64,000 bases of DNA from Mansonella perstans (Eukaryota; Nematoda; Chromadorea; Rhabditida; Onchocercidae), in NCBI GenBank assembly GCA_037074765.1, contig JBAMDO010000089.1, positions 1 through 64,000 of the forward strand, read 5' to 3'. Below, one piece after another: positions 1 to 14,000 of the stretch. Under the pieces are notes generated by a model. The model saw nothing but the letters and a program-made list of their open reading frames with translations, was not told where the DNA came from and made no database searches. Position 1 is the first letter of the stretch, and each line of letters begins with the position of its first letter. The position numbers were made by a program, and so were the translations under genes.

Positions 1-12
1 TTTTTATTTTAG

Positions 13-1261
13 ATTCGTCTATTTAATACCATAGCATTTGTTGGTATGGGTACTTTTCTTATTGCCCTAGCATATACACCAGCAAATCGGGCAGCCCTAG
101 CACTCATTTTCTTAATTAGTGCAACAACAATTCTTGGCTTCAACACAGGTGGTTTTTTCAAAAGTTGCACATTGGTAGGTCGACAATACAGCTATTTTGT
201 CAATTCCATCGTACAGGTAATTAATCAAAAAATTTCTTGTTCCAAGGACATTTAAATCTATCAAACATGTATGCTATTTGTAGTATGCTTAACATTATCA
301 TCTTTACAGTGTAAGGTAACAGAGATAGCACAACACGTGAACACATTAACAAGTAATTATTTAAAATTTGCCCACTTTTTTTTTGGTGGCAGAAGAAAAA
401 AATGGTGTAGAGAAGATGGACGTGTAAATTTAAATTTTTAATTTTTCAAACATTTTATTTGTTTAAATAACCTCTTATAAATGAATCACATGAATGTAAA
501 TGTGTTTTTTTTTTTTTTTTTTCAGGAACTTTTCAATTATTTAACTTTTCTTTTTTGAAAGATAAAGCCGATTTAATTTAATTTAAAACATTTCCAAAAT
601 TTTGTTATTTCCATAAAATAATTTATCGAATAAATTTTTGACATACAAAAAAAAGGCAGGAAAAAAGAACGAACATTTCTGAATAACTATAATCTGAAAA
701 TGTAACAAAAAAGAAAAATCCGGGATCCGGATTCTCAACATATCTATTATGCGGAAATTTGGAAGTACCGTAGAAATATCCTGAATTTCAAATATTCAAT
801 CATTCTTTTTATTCAAATAGCAATTAATATTATCTTTTATACAAATAATTCACATCGGGAATGTTCATATTTGCATCGTGTACGGTTACTTTTTGCCCAC
901 ATTTTTATCCATTGTTGAATTAATTTCCATATGTAATTATTTTCGATATTTTGTTAAAAATTATGATTAATGTAAAAGGGAACAATTTCAGGTGATAATG
1001 TGTATAGCAATGCTTACAATACCATTTATTGTAAAGTCATTAACACCAAATTCCCTACCGGAGGAATGGTACTACGTTTTCATCCTGCATGCCACTCTTT
1101 TATTCATCACTAATGCAGTATTCTGTAAATTTGGTACTGGTATTGCGGCAGCATTTACAGATTTCAATGGAAAATCAACTAAAAGTACTACTATTACTAC
1201 TACTACTACTAATAATAATAATAATATTGATGGCGAACAGTCAAAAGTAGTATTTTTATAG
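13..1261 (+). CDS. SLC17-family (MFS) anion/phosphate cotransporter, 3' part
   Basis: Two terminal exons are visible, 13-216 and 992-1261, joined in phase 0 across a GTAATT...TTTCAG intron; the gene begins upstream of the window. The first exon starts after an AG at 11-12 and encodes a membrane segment followed by GFNTGGFFKS and VGRQYS, a signature I associate with nematode members of the sodium/phosphate and vesicular-glutamate-type SLC17 carriers. The second exon encodes another hydrophobic segment, PEEWYYVF and NAVFCKFGTG, matching the last two helices and short cytosolic tail of this family. The final ~30 residues are low complexity (Thr run, then Asn run) because an ACT/AAT microsatellite at about 1185-1230 is read in frame. 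The substrate cannot be deduced from this fragment. The stop TAG/AT-rich 3' region follows directly. Confidence 0.85.
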
Positions 1262-1787
1262 GTTTAATCATATTATCAGATTATTATTATTATTTCATAT
1301 GTTATCTATATTTTAATTAAATGATCACACGATGGTTATTGTCATAACTGTATTCGTTTGGGTCAAAGGTTAAACAGATGTGATAGTTATTAACTCTCAT
1401 TAACAGTGTTATAACAACAACTGTAATACATAACTTTCATACGCTGATATTTTGCTTAAAATTTTCAAAATATAAAAAAAAGCTAAAGGATAAGCAGTCT
1501 GGAATTTTTCTGAAAAAAAGTCATCCAGAACGAAGTTCACAACTTTGAAATGTGAGAAAGTTGCTGCAAAGCATTCGCGAATACAAATGCATGCTTTATC
1601 ATAGCACAATTTCATCGTGAAAGCTCTGAGAACTCTCAAAATAATAACAGGAATTGTCTACAATTTAAAGATTAATGAAATGTTTGAACTAGTGAAAAAG
1701 CTTATAGTTAAATTACTGATGAAATTCGTTTATTAGTTCATTTTCTCATATAATTTATGTTTTGATCGCGAAGAAAAAGTAACTGAT
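1262..1787. other. intergenic, nothing recognised
   Basis: AT-rich spacer between the SLC17 stop codon and the tRNA gene. It probably holds the carrier's 3' UTR. An open frame on the minus strand at 1409-1639 shows no recognisable motif and I do not call it. Confidence 0.5.
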
Positions 1788-1859
1788 AGGTCCCGGAGAG
1801 ATTTGAACTCTCGTCGCAGGATTCAGAGTCCTGAGTGCTAACCACTACACCACGGGACC
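1788..1859 (-). tRNA. tRNA-Gln (anticodon CUG)
   Basis: The minus strand folds into a complete cloverleaf. The 7-bp acceptor stem GGTCCCG pairs with CGGGACC. The D arm is GTGT-AGTGGTTA-GCAC. The anticodon stem CAGGA/TCCTG closes the loop CTCTGAA with CTG at positions 34-36. The T arm is GAGAG-TTCAAAT-CTCTC. The anticodon reads CAG, and the D-arm and anticodon-arm sequence resembles animal tRNA-Gln. Position 1788 would be the discriminator base. Internal A box (TGGTGTAGTGG) and B box (GAGTTCAAATC) are intact, so it looks functional. No intron. Confidence 0.95.
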
Positions 1860-2464
1860 GTTGGTTTCGTAATGCTCTATTCAAAACTTCGTTTTCACAA
1901 ATTTAACTTCAATTAATTTCATATTTAAGTTAATTAATCATGAAACCTAAGTTATGTTATTTTATCTGATTTGTTGCATGATTTTTGAATACAAATATGT
2001 AAATGATGATTTTTAAAAGTTTCTTTTTTGCTTATATGAGTTCAAATTTTTTCTTAATATAAGAAAGTGGACAACTTTGTCATTGTTATCAATAACAGTC
2101 AGTTATTATATTCTCATCATTTTATATTTGTTTCTGAGATTAATTTGAAATGAATTTAATTTAAAGTCATTGCACGTGTAATTTTTGAAGAGATAATTTA
2201 GAGATTTTAAAATTAAAAATTCGACCAAAAATTTAACTTTGTAATAATTGATCATTCAATTCGTATGTTAGACATTGTTTACATTTTTTCTTCTTTTTCA
2301 ATCTGAATCAATTTATCTGATAATATTTTGTTAATCGGATCCTCTTCTTCTCCTGTTGTATTTTGTATCGGATCACTATAAACCATATTTCAAATTTTTT
2401 TATTTGGAAAAAAAGGAAAAGTTTTTACACGTGTTGAATATTATTGAAACTAATGATATAACAG

Positions 2465-2495
<31 letters not shown>

Positions 2496-3939
2496 AACAG
2501 AGATCATATTATTTTTGACCAGTTTTAATTGAATTATATTAACAAAGTTCATAAAAGAAAATCTTAAAAAATTAATTCCTAAATTTTGATAAATACAAAA
2601 AGATCTGTTTAAATTTTACAAGTTTTATGAATTTTTTAAATTTTTGCAAATTTTAATTTATCAACTAGTTAACAAATATGTTAAGATTATTGATAATTAT
2701 AATATTATTACTATTATAGATTAGAAATATCAATGAATGTTTTTTAAGCTAATATAAATATATAAATATGATATTGAACAGAGCTAACAATTTATGTAAG
2801 TGATGGAAATCTTTTGATTAACTTAACTTATAGTTATAGTTAAGTAAACGTTAAGTCAATATATCGTTATATATATAACATTTTACTGTATATAACGTTT
2901 TACTATATATACATGTGTATTGTATATATGTGAATACTGTATATAGTATTTTTACTCAAAAAATATTATATACAGTTAAACGAAAAAGAAAAACTTTTTT
3001 CTTAACCTAGTTAATTAAGATTAATATATAACAAAAAAAAATAATTAAAATTTTAACAAAGTACACGAAATAATCAAATTTAAATTTCCGGATATGAAAT
3101 AATGTCGTAATTAAGTTTAAATTTTCCAATAAGAAATAATTGCATTTTTTTAAGGCATTCATTTTTTCCTTTTATAAATTAACAGTTGCTTTTTTTCCTT
3201 CACATTAAAAAAGAAATTCCTTAAACTACCTCATTGTTCCATTCATTAATTATGATTAAATTAACTTATTGTCGCTATAATCTTTATTAAATCTTAATTA
3301 TTGTTAAATTTTTTTACTTGTCAATCATATCTATCAATTATGAATTTACCTTACTTACTTTAATTTTCTTTTTTCGCTAACTTTACCTTACTGAATGTAA
3401 TTCTAAAATTTTGATTTAAAATTATTGCAATATTCAAATAGTATTGTAGTAATTGGAAACTTAATTAATAATATAGCATAGAGAAAGGAAAATACATTCA
3501 GAACGATATCATTTGAACATGAACATTTGAATAATTAAATTAGAATTATCAAAAAGTAATATGAAATGAATTTCAACATCACAACAAAATTTCATGAAAT
3601 TATGGAAATTAAACATATAAAAATATAAAATGATTATATATACCAATTTCTTCCATTCATTTCTATCGTACTGTGTTATCTGTACTTTCTTAATCTTATC
3701 AATCTTATTTATCAGTCATCAGAATTAGCTTACTTATCTTGAATTTATCTATCTTGCATTAACTCTTAACAATTATTAAATTTTGTTATCATTTGCAAGG
3801 AATAAACAATATAATATTTATGTATTAAAGTTAAATTAAACTTTTATTCTTTTCATGATATATATTATTTACATTAATTTTTATTTATTTACAAACATTT
3901 ATCTATTTATATTAATTTCAATGAGAGAGAATGATAAAA
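1860..3939. other. AT-rich intergenic region with short simple repeats
   Basis: No coding exon recognised. It contains an (AG)n tract at 2465-2493 and a TA-rich cluster of near-palindromic tracts at about 2865-2965 (repeated TATATAAC/GTATATA motifs). The last part probably contains the 3' UTR of the minus-strand channel gene. Confidence 0.5.
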
Positions 3940-4071
3940 TTAGCCTGATTCAGTATTTGATTGATTAGTGTTCAAGAGTAACTTTGTTGAAACGGACGAA
4001 CAGCGACGTTTGGCTGTCAAATTTGATTTCGTTTTCACCACATGATGAAACATTCCAAGTGCTTGCATAAC
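3940..4071 (-). CDS. candidate alternative last exon of the K2P channel
   Basis: After an AAAACAG acceptor, a 43-codon open frame runs to TAA. It reads VMQALGMFHHVVKTKSN and then a basic/Ser/Thr-rich tail (AKRRCSSVSTK), a plausible channel C-terminus with phosphorylatable residues. A second frame from the same acceptor is also open for 35 codons, so the phase is not settled. The donor would lie inside the 4622-4897 exon: GTTGAAATG after RM in phase 0, or GTACACG in phase 1. Neither donor is strong. RNA reads would decide. Confidence 0.4.
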   Translation of the reverse strand, partial: VMQALGMFHHVVKTKSNLTAKRRCSSVSTKLLLNTNQSNTESG

Positions 4072-7000
4072 CTGTTTTAAAAATTCCATTTCAGTAATAC
4101 TTGTTTTTCACTACATCAATCAATCATATATTTGGAATTTTTAAATAAAATTTAAATTTACCATTTCTGTAATTGAAATCCACTGACTATTGAAATATAT
4201 TTTAAAGCTGATTAATTTTTTGTTACTAGTAATATTTTCAGTAAATGAAATTTGAAGAAGGAGTGTTTGTGTCAAAATGATTGTGTAATTTTTAAAGTAC
4301 AGGGTAAATTAGAGATAGGAGAATTTTTTTTCGTAATTAATAATGATTGACAGTATTGGTAATTGTATTAGTGATTTCAAAGTACTCAAAATACTTTAAA
4401 TAGTAAGTATTTTATGAAAAAAACAGGAAAAAAAAAATTACGCACATTTTCACGTTGATCTTCCGGAATCCGGTTTAAGCATTTTGTTGAATCAGTTTTT
4501 ATCATTACCTGGAAAAAAATTCTTTCCTTTTTTCAGAATGCTTTTTTTTCAAATAAATAAGAAACTAATTAATTACAATCTTTCAATGCTTAATTATTTC
4601 AATTAACAAAAATTTTAATTTTCAATGGACAAAAACTTGCATGTGTGTTTTCCGGCTGTAATAAAAGTGGGAAAAACTTGCATGTTTATTTTCCGGATGT
4701 GATGACTTTTTCATTTCAACCATTCGTGTACCATTTTTAAGGTATTCATTAACTTCATGATTTTCTTCCGTACGTGACCATCGATTTTGACGACGATTTT
4801 CAATTTCTTCAATGTTTGATTTTAATTTCGGGTCTGTCGCTTCAGTAATTATATCATCCAAATCATGTAGTACATCACAAAGCATTTTTGGTGAAACCTG
4901 TAAAAAGTTTTCCAAAAAAAAGTAACTAATAAATTAACTTAATTAACTTAGATATTAACATAATTAACTTAGAACTTACTTAAATAGGTTTTTCTCTTTT
5001 TTTTTTGTCAAATCAAATAAAAAAGTGAAAAAGAAAGTTAAAAATTGAAAAAACAAATGAACAGCAAAATGAACTTACAATTAATTGAAAAAAAAACAAT
5101 GATAAATTTAATTTAAATTAAACCTAATAAGTAGCAGCTTAAAGGATATCTTTTAATTAATAAATCGTTTACTTAAATTAAAACTAAAACTTTAAATAAA
5201 AGAAGAATTATTGTTAATAGACAAAATGAAAAAAAATTTATTTTAGGCATTCGAAATTTTTTTTGTTTTTTTTACAAAGTAATAAAAATAAATAATTTTA
5301 CTAACATTAAATTCTTCCGCAACAATATAAAGTAATTCGGATACGGACATTTTAGTACCACCAAACCATACTTCAACATCTGCTGCACCACTGAAATCAC
5401 GTCCCAGGTAGTGTAATCGATGAAGATAATTATAAAGTGATGCGACAAATGTTGACATTATCACCTGAAAAAAAATAAATTTGTTAAATAAGACAAATTA
5501 ATTATCACAATTTTTAAAATAAAACACAGAAAAACCCAAATCGTTGTTTTCAATTATCATTTTATTCAAACTTGTTAGATCTTCCAAAAATAATGCACAT
5601 TGTTTCTAAACCATTTTAGCGAATCATTTTGGAATCTTAACTGACCAGCAGTCATTTTGGCAATTTTTCTTTCTTTAGTATCATTAGTATTACGCAATGT
5701 TTGAAAGTAAGAAATTCAGAATAATTTAAAAATAAGCTCTTTTCAAAATTTTTGATGTTTATTAGTTAAATTAATATTGTAACATGAAAAAAAACGAAAT
5801 GAAAACGAAAACAATTTCCGTTCGATTCCAAGTTGTTCCGGTACCACCGCTCCCGCGGATCATATTTCAGCTGTCGCGAAACACTTGCCTGCGATTTGTG
5901 AAGCACGAAGTAAGTTTTTTTGGAGTAATTCGAAAAAGTTACCTTTGTTACAAAATTTACCATTTTTTGCAATTTCCCTGCATCATCTGTACCACTTTGA
6001 GCTAGTTAATCTACTATTTGTATCACTTTGATAACTTCCGCAGTTTCTTTCGAAATTGAAATTTTAATTTCGTCATGAATTTTAATTATCACTTACCATT
6101 CCAACTGCAAGATAAAGGATAATAATTGCTGTTTGAATAGCATCATTTGGTGTTGGTGTTATATCACCATAACCAATCGTTGTAATTGAAACAAAACTGA
6201 AAAAAAAAATTATTGAAAATTTAAACTAAATTGAGACAAAAATAATTACTGAATAATTAAGGACCATTATATTAATTAGTTCAATTGTTTCATTAATTAG
6301 TAAATTGCCTTATTGATTGTTAAAAGAAAAAATTTTATTTTAAACAAAATGAATTTAAAAAAATAAAAAAAAGTGGAAACGAATAATTGCTTTTTTTTTT
6401 CTTTGAATTTCATTTTTGCTTTTTGTTCAAACAAATTAAGACACTAATGAAAAGATATTTAAGTGACAAATGATAGGTGATAAGTGAAAAAGATAAATGT
6501 ATAATTGACCTAAAATAAATTGCAGGTATGACAGGCATTTCATCAATCCAGAAATGAAATAACAATCCACCAATAACTGAATGTGTTAATAATAATGTTA
6601 CAACAATTGGTAGTGGCAGACGACGTTCATCTGGTGTATCAATGTACTGAAATTAAAATCAATAAAAATGTTTATAAATTTGGATTAATTAAATTCTAGT
6701 AATTACATTATCCGCTTTCTTCAATTAATTTTGCTTAAAAAAATCACAATAAATGAAAAAGCAACCAAAAATAATATTTGATCAATTTCAAATTAATCTA
6801 TTTGAATTTATCCATTTTATTTATTTTTTGAAATAAATAAGTAATATATTTATGCTTATCAAAATTGCCCTAATATATAAAAGCCATATAAGAATTTTAA
6901 GTTTTATCAAAAATTTTGAACAAAAAAAAGCAGTTAAAAAGTTTATCGAAAAAAAGCTTTTTCCCGAAATTTTTCAAAACTTATAAAAAGTACGAAATTA

Positions 7001-10000
7001 TTGGGTATCTTGAAATTAAATTCTTAAATTTTCTTAATTAAATTTTCTTGATTTAAATTTTTTGTCAAACAATTTTTTTATCTAATGAATTTTTTAAGAA
7101 ATATATATTTGAATTGTAATTTCAAACATATTTAAATTATAATTTTAAAAGTTATATTTAAATTATAGTTATAAATTAAGTAATATAGTACTTGTGTCCT
7201 TTGCATTGATGCCAGAAAAATCCAGTAAGCTTCAGCAATAAATTGTCCAATATTTGTTAGTGATAGAAAAAGAAGCGGTACACCAACTAATGTATAAAAT
7301 AAGCAAAATAATTTACTTACATTATTTGTGGGAACAATATTACCGTAACCTGCAATAGCTACTGCAATTTAACTCAATCTTTATACAGCATATTAAATTG
7401 AAAATATCACGTGATAGATATCTAAATAAAAACATTTAAAAAAAAAATTAGAAAAAAGAAATTTTAATTTTCACAGCAAACATTTGAAATTAATTCCATT
7501 TGAATAATTTTATGGTTAAGACTAAAATTTCCTCCAGAAAAATACTGTAATTATGGTTAAATACATTCAACATGCAATGCAATTAGTTCTAGGAAAATGC
7601 GTCAAAATGATTAAGTTCTAATTAACTAAATAGGAAAGTGAAAATAATTGGAATAAAAACAATTAGCGAAATACACAATATAACAGATCAGGCTATCTCC
7701 ATTTCACGTGACATTTTGTATTTACTTTTCTCAAAAACATTGATTTCATTTAACTTTCTATCATTTCATTTTTTCAGTGATAATTTCAAAATAAAATTTT
7801 CATTGCTTTTTAAATTTTTGCATTTTTACATTTACCATTTATCGTTATCGTTAATTTCAGTTACACTTTTTTCGTTTTTAGAAACTTTCAATTAATCAAT
7901 TAATCAACCAATCAATAATTAATTTATCGCATTAAAAGAATTACAACTGAGCGTTTGATTATTAAAAGTAGTTTTGTATTTTGAAAGTGATTAAAATTTT
8001 TGTACTGAATATTAAATTATCAATTGTTTTAAGAATGAAAGGAAACAAAAATTGATATTTGATATTTGAAAAAGTTTTTTAATTATTAATAAATTTATGG
8101 TTATTTTTTTGCTTTTAAATAATTTTTAAATTTAAAAGTACAAAAAGAAACAAAGAGAGAAATGAAATTAACACATACCAACGGTAGCAATGGTAGTAAA
8201 GGTAAATTGAATAACACTGTAAAATTTTTCATCCCTTATCTTTTCATCAATTAATTGAAATGCAGCAGCGCCACCAATAACATAAGACGTTAAAAATAAG
8301 TTGATCAATAAATGAGGTATTGATTCCACAAAGAACTATAAAATTGAAATTGTTTACTCTCTTTTTTTTTTAACATTATTGAATTTAAAGACTAAAATGT
8401 TTTATGTAAACAATAATAATCAAGCAAATGAATGATTTCAAAATTATATTTATTTAACTTGACAAGTAAACAAATAAATAGTGAAATAAAAAAGTAATAA
8501 AAATTTTTGACTGATATTAATTTTGGTAACCAATTTCATTCAATAATTATAGCGATTTCATTAATTACTTCCAATTGATATCAATTAATTAATTAATTTG
8601 ACACTGTATTCACAAAAAACAGAAAAATTCGAATTATGATGAACAAATGAACAAGTGAAAGAATATTTGATGAATAAAAATAATTTAAGCAATGGATTTC
8701 ATTTTAATCAAAAATTAATTATGCAAGAAGTTATCCAATTAAAGTAGCAATTAAAGCAAATTAACCATAACGCAAAAAGCTAGTTCAATTAAAGTAATAA
8801 TTAATTTCCTCCAATAATTTATATTTGAATTATTTTTTTCAACATAAAATTTTTTAACCAAATTGAAAATGACAGAAAAAAATTGCACAAATAAGTATAC
8901 TATATGATATTGTCGTAAAATTAATAAAAATAATTTCAATTAATCGAAATGTCTGAACACAAATATTTGTTATGTCAAAGTTTTTCAAATCATCGATTGT
9001 TTTAAATAAGAATTTTAAAGGAGCGAAATATAAAAAATCATAATATAAAAAAAAAAAATCATTCGCAAATAATTGTTTTGTAAATTGATAATGAAAATAA
9101 CAAAAGTGTTTCATTGAATTTTAAATGTTTTTCATTTTTAAAACAAAAATATTTATTCCGTGATACGTGCATATCTGTAAGGAAAAAAAATGCACGCAAC
9201 ACAGAATCAATATTGATAGCTGTAATTGAGAAGAGTAAAAAACACAGTAAACGTGTTTTGGATGCAAAAAACAACGTGAAAGATGATTGATGTTTATGAT
9301 TTACAGATTGATTTGCAATCTTTATTTTGGCTACTTTTTTTTTTTAAAATTGTAACTTTATCTGATCGATATGATCATATACGTATGAAAATGTCATTTT
9401 AACGTGAATACTATGGAAATTCAAAGCAACAATGATGAAATGTAAATTGAATTAATTTATGTTAGAGTATATTCTTAATTAAATAATTTATATAAAGATT
9501 AATGTTAGTTTAGAATGAATTGTTGAAACATACTCGAAAAGTTGGATATGAAATTAATTGATCATTTAATCAAATCATCTTAAGCTAAATTCAAACTTCA
9601 GATCAACAAATTAAGTAATAAAATTGATCAGATCAATAAGAGCAATCAATATTTTTTTTACTTCACAAAAAAAAGAAAAATTCATTACTTATCTAAGTAC
9701 CTAAGTGTAAATCTACAATTTAAAATTTCTAAATAATTTGCTACAAAATATACAGAGTAGAAAATTTTGAACTAAAATGAATTAGAATTGAATTTGAATC
9801 TAAAAGGAAGAATTTTGAATTAAATTTAAAATTTCTTTTAGTGTTTTTTTTTTCATTCCAAATTTTAAAATTTCGAAAAAAAAAAATCAAGACCTCTTTC
9901 CATAAATCTTGTTCTTGACAGCTGTGATCTTCAATGAACTTCTTACGCCATATTGCATAGAATGAATAATTTTCCCAATAATTTTTAAATTTTTCCAAAT

Positions 10001-11010
10001 GTGATAATGCACGAGTTTTTTTAAATGGAAAATATGCACGCATTAATAAATCATCTGGATTAAATGATTCATTTGCCGATTGTTCCAATTGAAAGTAATC
10101 ATTGCACAAAAGATCATTCACATCAATTGCATCATCATTACATCCAAAACTTAGCTGAAAAAAAAAACAGAAAAATTTAAGAATTAAAAAAAGAAAAAAA
10201 AAAAAACCGGAATTAATTTAAAATTTTAATTTCCTATTGAATAGAAGGATAAAAAATTTTAAAATTTCAATTACTTTTCCAAAAATTTATTTTTTCCATT
10301 TCCTAATTTTTAATTTCCATTTTAAAAAATTGCTATTTTCTTTGTCACTTCGATAAATGAAATAATTAATGCATTCTTGCAAAAAATCAATTAATTGATC
10401 AAGAATTTACTAAAAGTGTTACTGCAATTATTTGTTTACAAAAAACTGACATTTAACATTAACAAATTTTTGATTTAATTAAACAATTATTAATAAACAA
10501 AAAAATCTTTGCAAGCAATAAATTTCGTTGATATTTTTTGAATTTTGAAATTGTAAATTTAAAATTGGAAATGAATGAAAATTAAAATGAAAAGAAATGA
10601 ATTATTTTGCCTCAAATTGTACAGGAAGTGAATTATTTAAGAATTCATTGGAAGTGTTTGATATTGTTGTAATACAATCGGGTAATTCAATTGAAGAAGC
10701 TTCCGGTGGCGTGTAAAAGCTCTCTTCATCGTTTGTTGCTGGAAACTGAAGTATATCCGAATTGTAAAATGATAATTTCCTGTGATAATTTTGTTATTAA
10801 AGATTAATTTTTTCTTTTTTTATTTTGAAATGGCATTCTCTTTAAATTGCAAAAAGATCAATTACGTGCAAATATTTAATTTCGAAAAATTCAATTTTTT
10901 TTTTAATGTCATATTTGAAATTATTTGAATTGAAATAATAAAATTATTTTACCGGTAAAAGCATTTGAAGGACTTTGTTCGTATTGAATTTCTTCACAAC
11001 ATTCGACCAT
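3940..11010 (-). CDS. two-pore-domain (K2P/TWK) potassium channel
   Basis: Background K+ channel subunit of the plasma membrane, expected to dimerise. Minus-strand exons: 9894-10154, 8179-8335, 7192-7349, 6510-6646, 6097-6196, 5306-5464 and 4622-4897, all phase-consistent. M1 is LLINLFLTSYVIGGAAAF. P1 is split by an intron between ATVG and GYGN (filter TVGYG, then NIVPTNN). M2 is LFYTLVGVPLLFLSL. M3 is PIVVTLLLTHSVIGGLLFHF. P2 is SITTIGYGDITPTPND. M4 is AIIILYLAVGM plus VIMSTF. The cytosolic tail carries GRDFSGAADVEVWFGG and SPKMLCDVLHDLDDII. Upstream, an acidic exon (about 10607-10779, with DEESFYTPPEASS) and a possible start exon (10953-11010, MVECCEEIQ) are likely, but their phases conflict. 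The donor at 9894 is a weak GTCTTG. The C-terminus either stops at 4622 or splices to a terminal exon at 3940-4071. The ortholog cannot be named from memory. Confidence 0.9.
4633..4705. repeat. 41-bp imperfect tandem duplication in K2P terminal exon
   Basis: Two copies of AACTTGCATGT...TTTTCCGG..GT lie 41 bp apart (CTTGCATG at 4636 and 4677). They encode the last residues of the longer reading frame (PENKHASF and RKTHMQVF) in different frames, because 41 is not a multiple of three. This suggests the end of that frame is recent or not translated. Confidence 0.7.
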
Positions 11011-14000
11011 TTTTTTTTTTTTTGCAAAGCTAAAATTATCTTTTACTCTGCCGAAAAATTCAAATTTTCAAATTAAAAAAAAAATATCGAAAAAAAACAA
11101 AAGGAATAATCGATTAAAGAATTATAAAATTACTACAAATGAAATTTTAATGAAATTAGAAGTGCAATCAATTAATTAATTATAAATGATCACTTTATTA
11201 CTTTGATGATTGATTAGTCTTTTTTAGTCTAAAATTTGCATAAGAAACTTTAAAAATGCAGTGATAAAAAGCAAAAGGAAAGATTCAATAATTTAAAAAA
11301 ATTATTGATAAATTAAATTTTGAACAAAAATGAAAAGAAGATGTAAAAAGAAAAGAAATGTATACACCACAAGACTGAATATTGGAATGATATTCGTCAC
11401 TAGTGATTGTTAACATTTGGGTTGGTTTGTGCGGTAGTTTTGATTGGTTGATGATGATGATGATGGTGACAGTGATGATGTTGGTAATAACAGTAGCAGT
11501 AACGATGATGATGTATTGATGACAGTGGTGCCAGTAATGGTAGATGATAGCGGCAGTAGTGATAACAATGGTAATTGTGATTGATATTGGTGATTGGTAT
11601 TAGTGATTGGTATTGGTGATTGGTAATCAATGGTAGTCTATGATGGTGATTGTTGTGATAATGATGAAGATAGTGATGATAATGATAATGATGATGATGA
11701 TAATGATGATAATGACAATAATAACAAAAATAATAATAAAAAAAGTAATATTGATGATTTATGTGAAATGAGATGATAAAAGCAAAACTAATAGTAAAAT
11801 GTTGGAAATAATTTCGTCTTTTTCTCTAACTTAGAAAGAGGAATTAATCATTTGTCGATATCAGTTTACCTTTTCCATCTTCTTTCATTAATCTTCCCTC
11901 TCTCTCCATCTCTCTCTTTCTCTCTCCTTCTCTCTTTTTATCTTCTTATCTCTCTTTCTGTTTTTCTCTTCCGTCCTTTTCGTATCATATATATCGCAAT
12001 GGAAACCGGTTTCAGTATCTGTCATCGTTTCCTCCTCCTACCTTCTGTTATTATCATTATTTCATTTCCATTTAAAATATAAATAAACAATTATTTTAAT
12101 AAAAGATTAATAAAAACGGAAAAAAAAAATAAAATGAAAAAAAGGAAGGAAAAAATCAAAAAAGGAAATGAAATATAATTTTACAACTTTGAAATTTAAA
12201 TGAATGATTTAACTTTTTTTTTCAAATTGAAATTAAATAATTTTATTATTATTTTATAATGGCATATATAGAATTATTTCGCTTCATATTGTACATTTTT
12301 GTCAATTTTTATTTTCTCATTCCAATTTCCAATTTCTCAACTAAATACTGTTTTTATTGCTATTATTATTATTATTTTATTATTACTATTGTTATTGTTA
12401 TTATCGTTATTATTATTATTATTATTGTTATTTGTTATACTTATTATTTGCCTTTATCAATTAGCTGCTACCACTCATATTTTATCACTGATGTCACTAT
12501 AGCACTAATCACCGATCCTATCATTGTTATTGCTGAAACTATCAATATATTGTTAGTGGTATGTTTATTATCCTTTATTATTGTTATCAGTGATAAAAAC
12601 CTACTCCTCACATTATCAATATAACGAATGATTATTTATCAAAATTTCGAATTATTTGCTTGCGACAAATTTCATACGTTATTATGATAATGTTAATTTC
12701 TAAATAAATAATTTCATTTTTTTTTATAAATTTGATAATTCCCAGATTTTTATACGATATATGCTTAAGTTTAGTTTTTTCAGTGTAATTAAGCCTAAGG
12801 AGTAATTAGTAGCTCATTCAGTACAGGGAAATGATAAATGGGTCAGTAGTAAATGAACTGAAAATAAATCAATTATATGAAAGGAAATCATGGTTGGATT
12901 CATTATGAGAAATTAAGTGACCGGTATCATTAATTGCTATCGGCAATTATAATTTTTGGCTACAATTGACAATCATAGTTATAATTCTTAAGTGTAATCA
13001 ATATTCAGTAGTTATGATTCTTGGCTGTAATGAATATCAGTAATTATGATTTCTGGCTTCAAATCAAAAAACGAACCGTAATATTAGTTAATTCATTATG
13101 AAAAAAATTTTTGTAATTCTTGAAAATCGCTGTTGGAATTGGAAATTTGCTAAAAAAAGCAAATTTAATAAAAGCAAAAAAAAGAGCAGCAGCAAAAAGT
13201 TGGACGAACTAGTGAAATGATTCATCAGATGATAGATTTAGCAAATTTTCATTCAAATATTTGAACATTGAAGAAGCATTTTTAAGTGATTCATTTTTTT
13301 TTTGATTTCTATTTATGGAAATATTGTGCTGTTAGCAAAGAAAACGAAAAAAAAATTCATTAATTAAAATCAAATATTGCATTAAAAGTATTGCGTCAAA
13401 TAAAATTTGATTTAAATTTAATATCGAAAAATTCTAGAAAAAAAGAAAAACAAAACATGAAGTGAATTGAAACACTGCATTTTGATCAATAAAATAATTT
13501 GCTTAATTGAAAGCATTTAATAAAATATTTTTAGTTTATATGATTTATTTTTAATTAAATTTGAAATACCAGAGAGAAAAACGAAAAAACTATTCAATTT
13601 ACTACTCAGTTCACGTATTATACGTGTTGTCCTCAAAATTATGTAAACAATGTGACACTCAATTCACTTTGCTGCAAAAGTTTATGAAAAGTTCTATTTG
13701 TCATTTGCAATAAGTTACGCCGTTGAGCTAGAAGACGTCAAACGACTTTTTGTTTTTAATCCATTAATTAATTAAGCTAGTAATGTTTTAGAAAAAAAAA
13801 TCTTGACCAATTTTTATTGTGGCATTATTCGAAAATTGGATAATCCCTTAACCATTGATTATCTCTAATCTTGGCCACTTTTAATATGGCATTCTTTTTG
13901 CTCATAAGTTGTTCATAACTGAATGTGAAAAAATAATAGTAAATCACATTACAATTCACTAATTAAGGATTATTTGGTCAATAAGGTCAAGTGCAATAAG

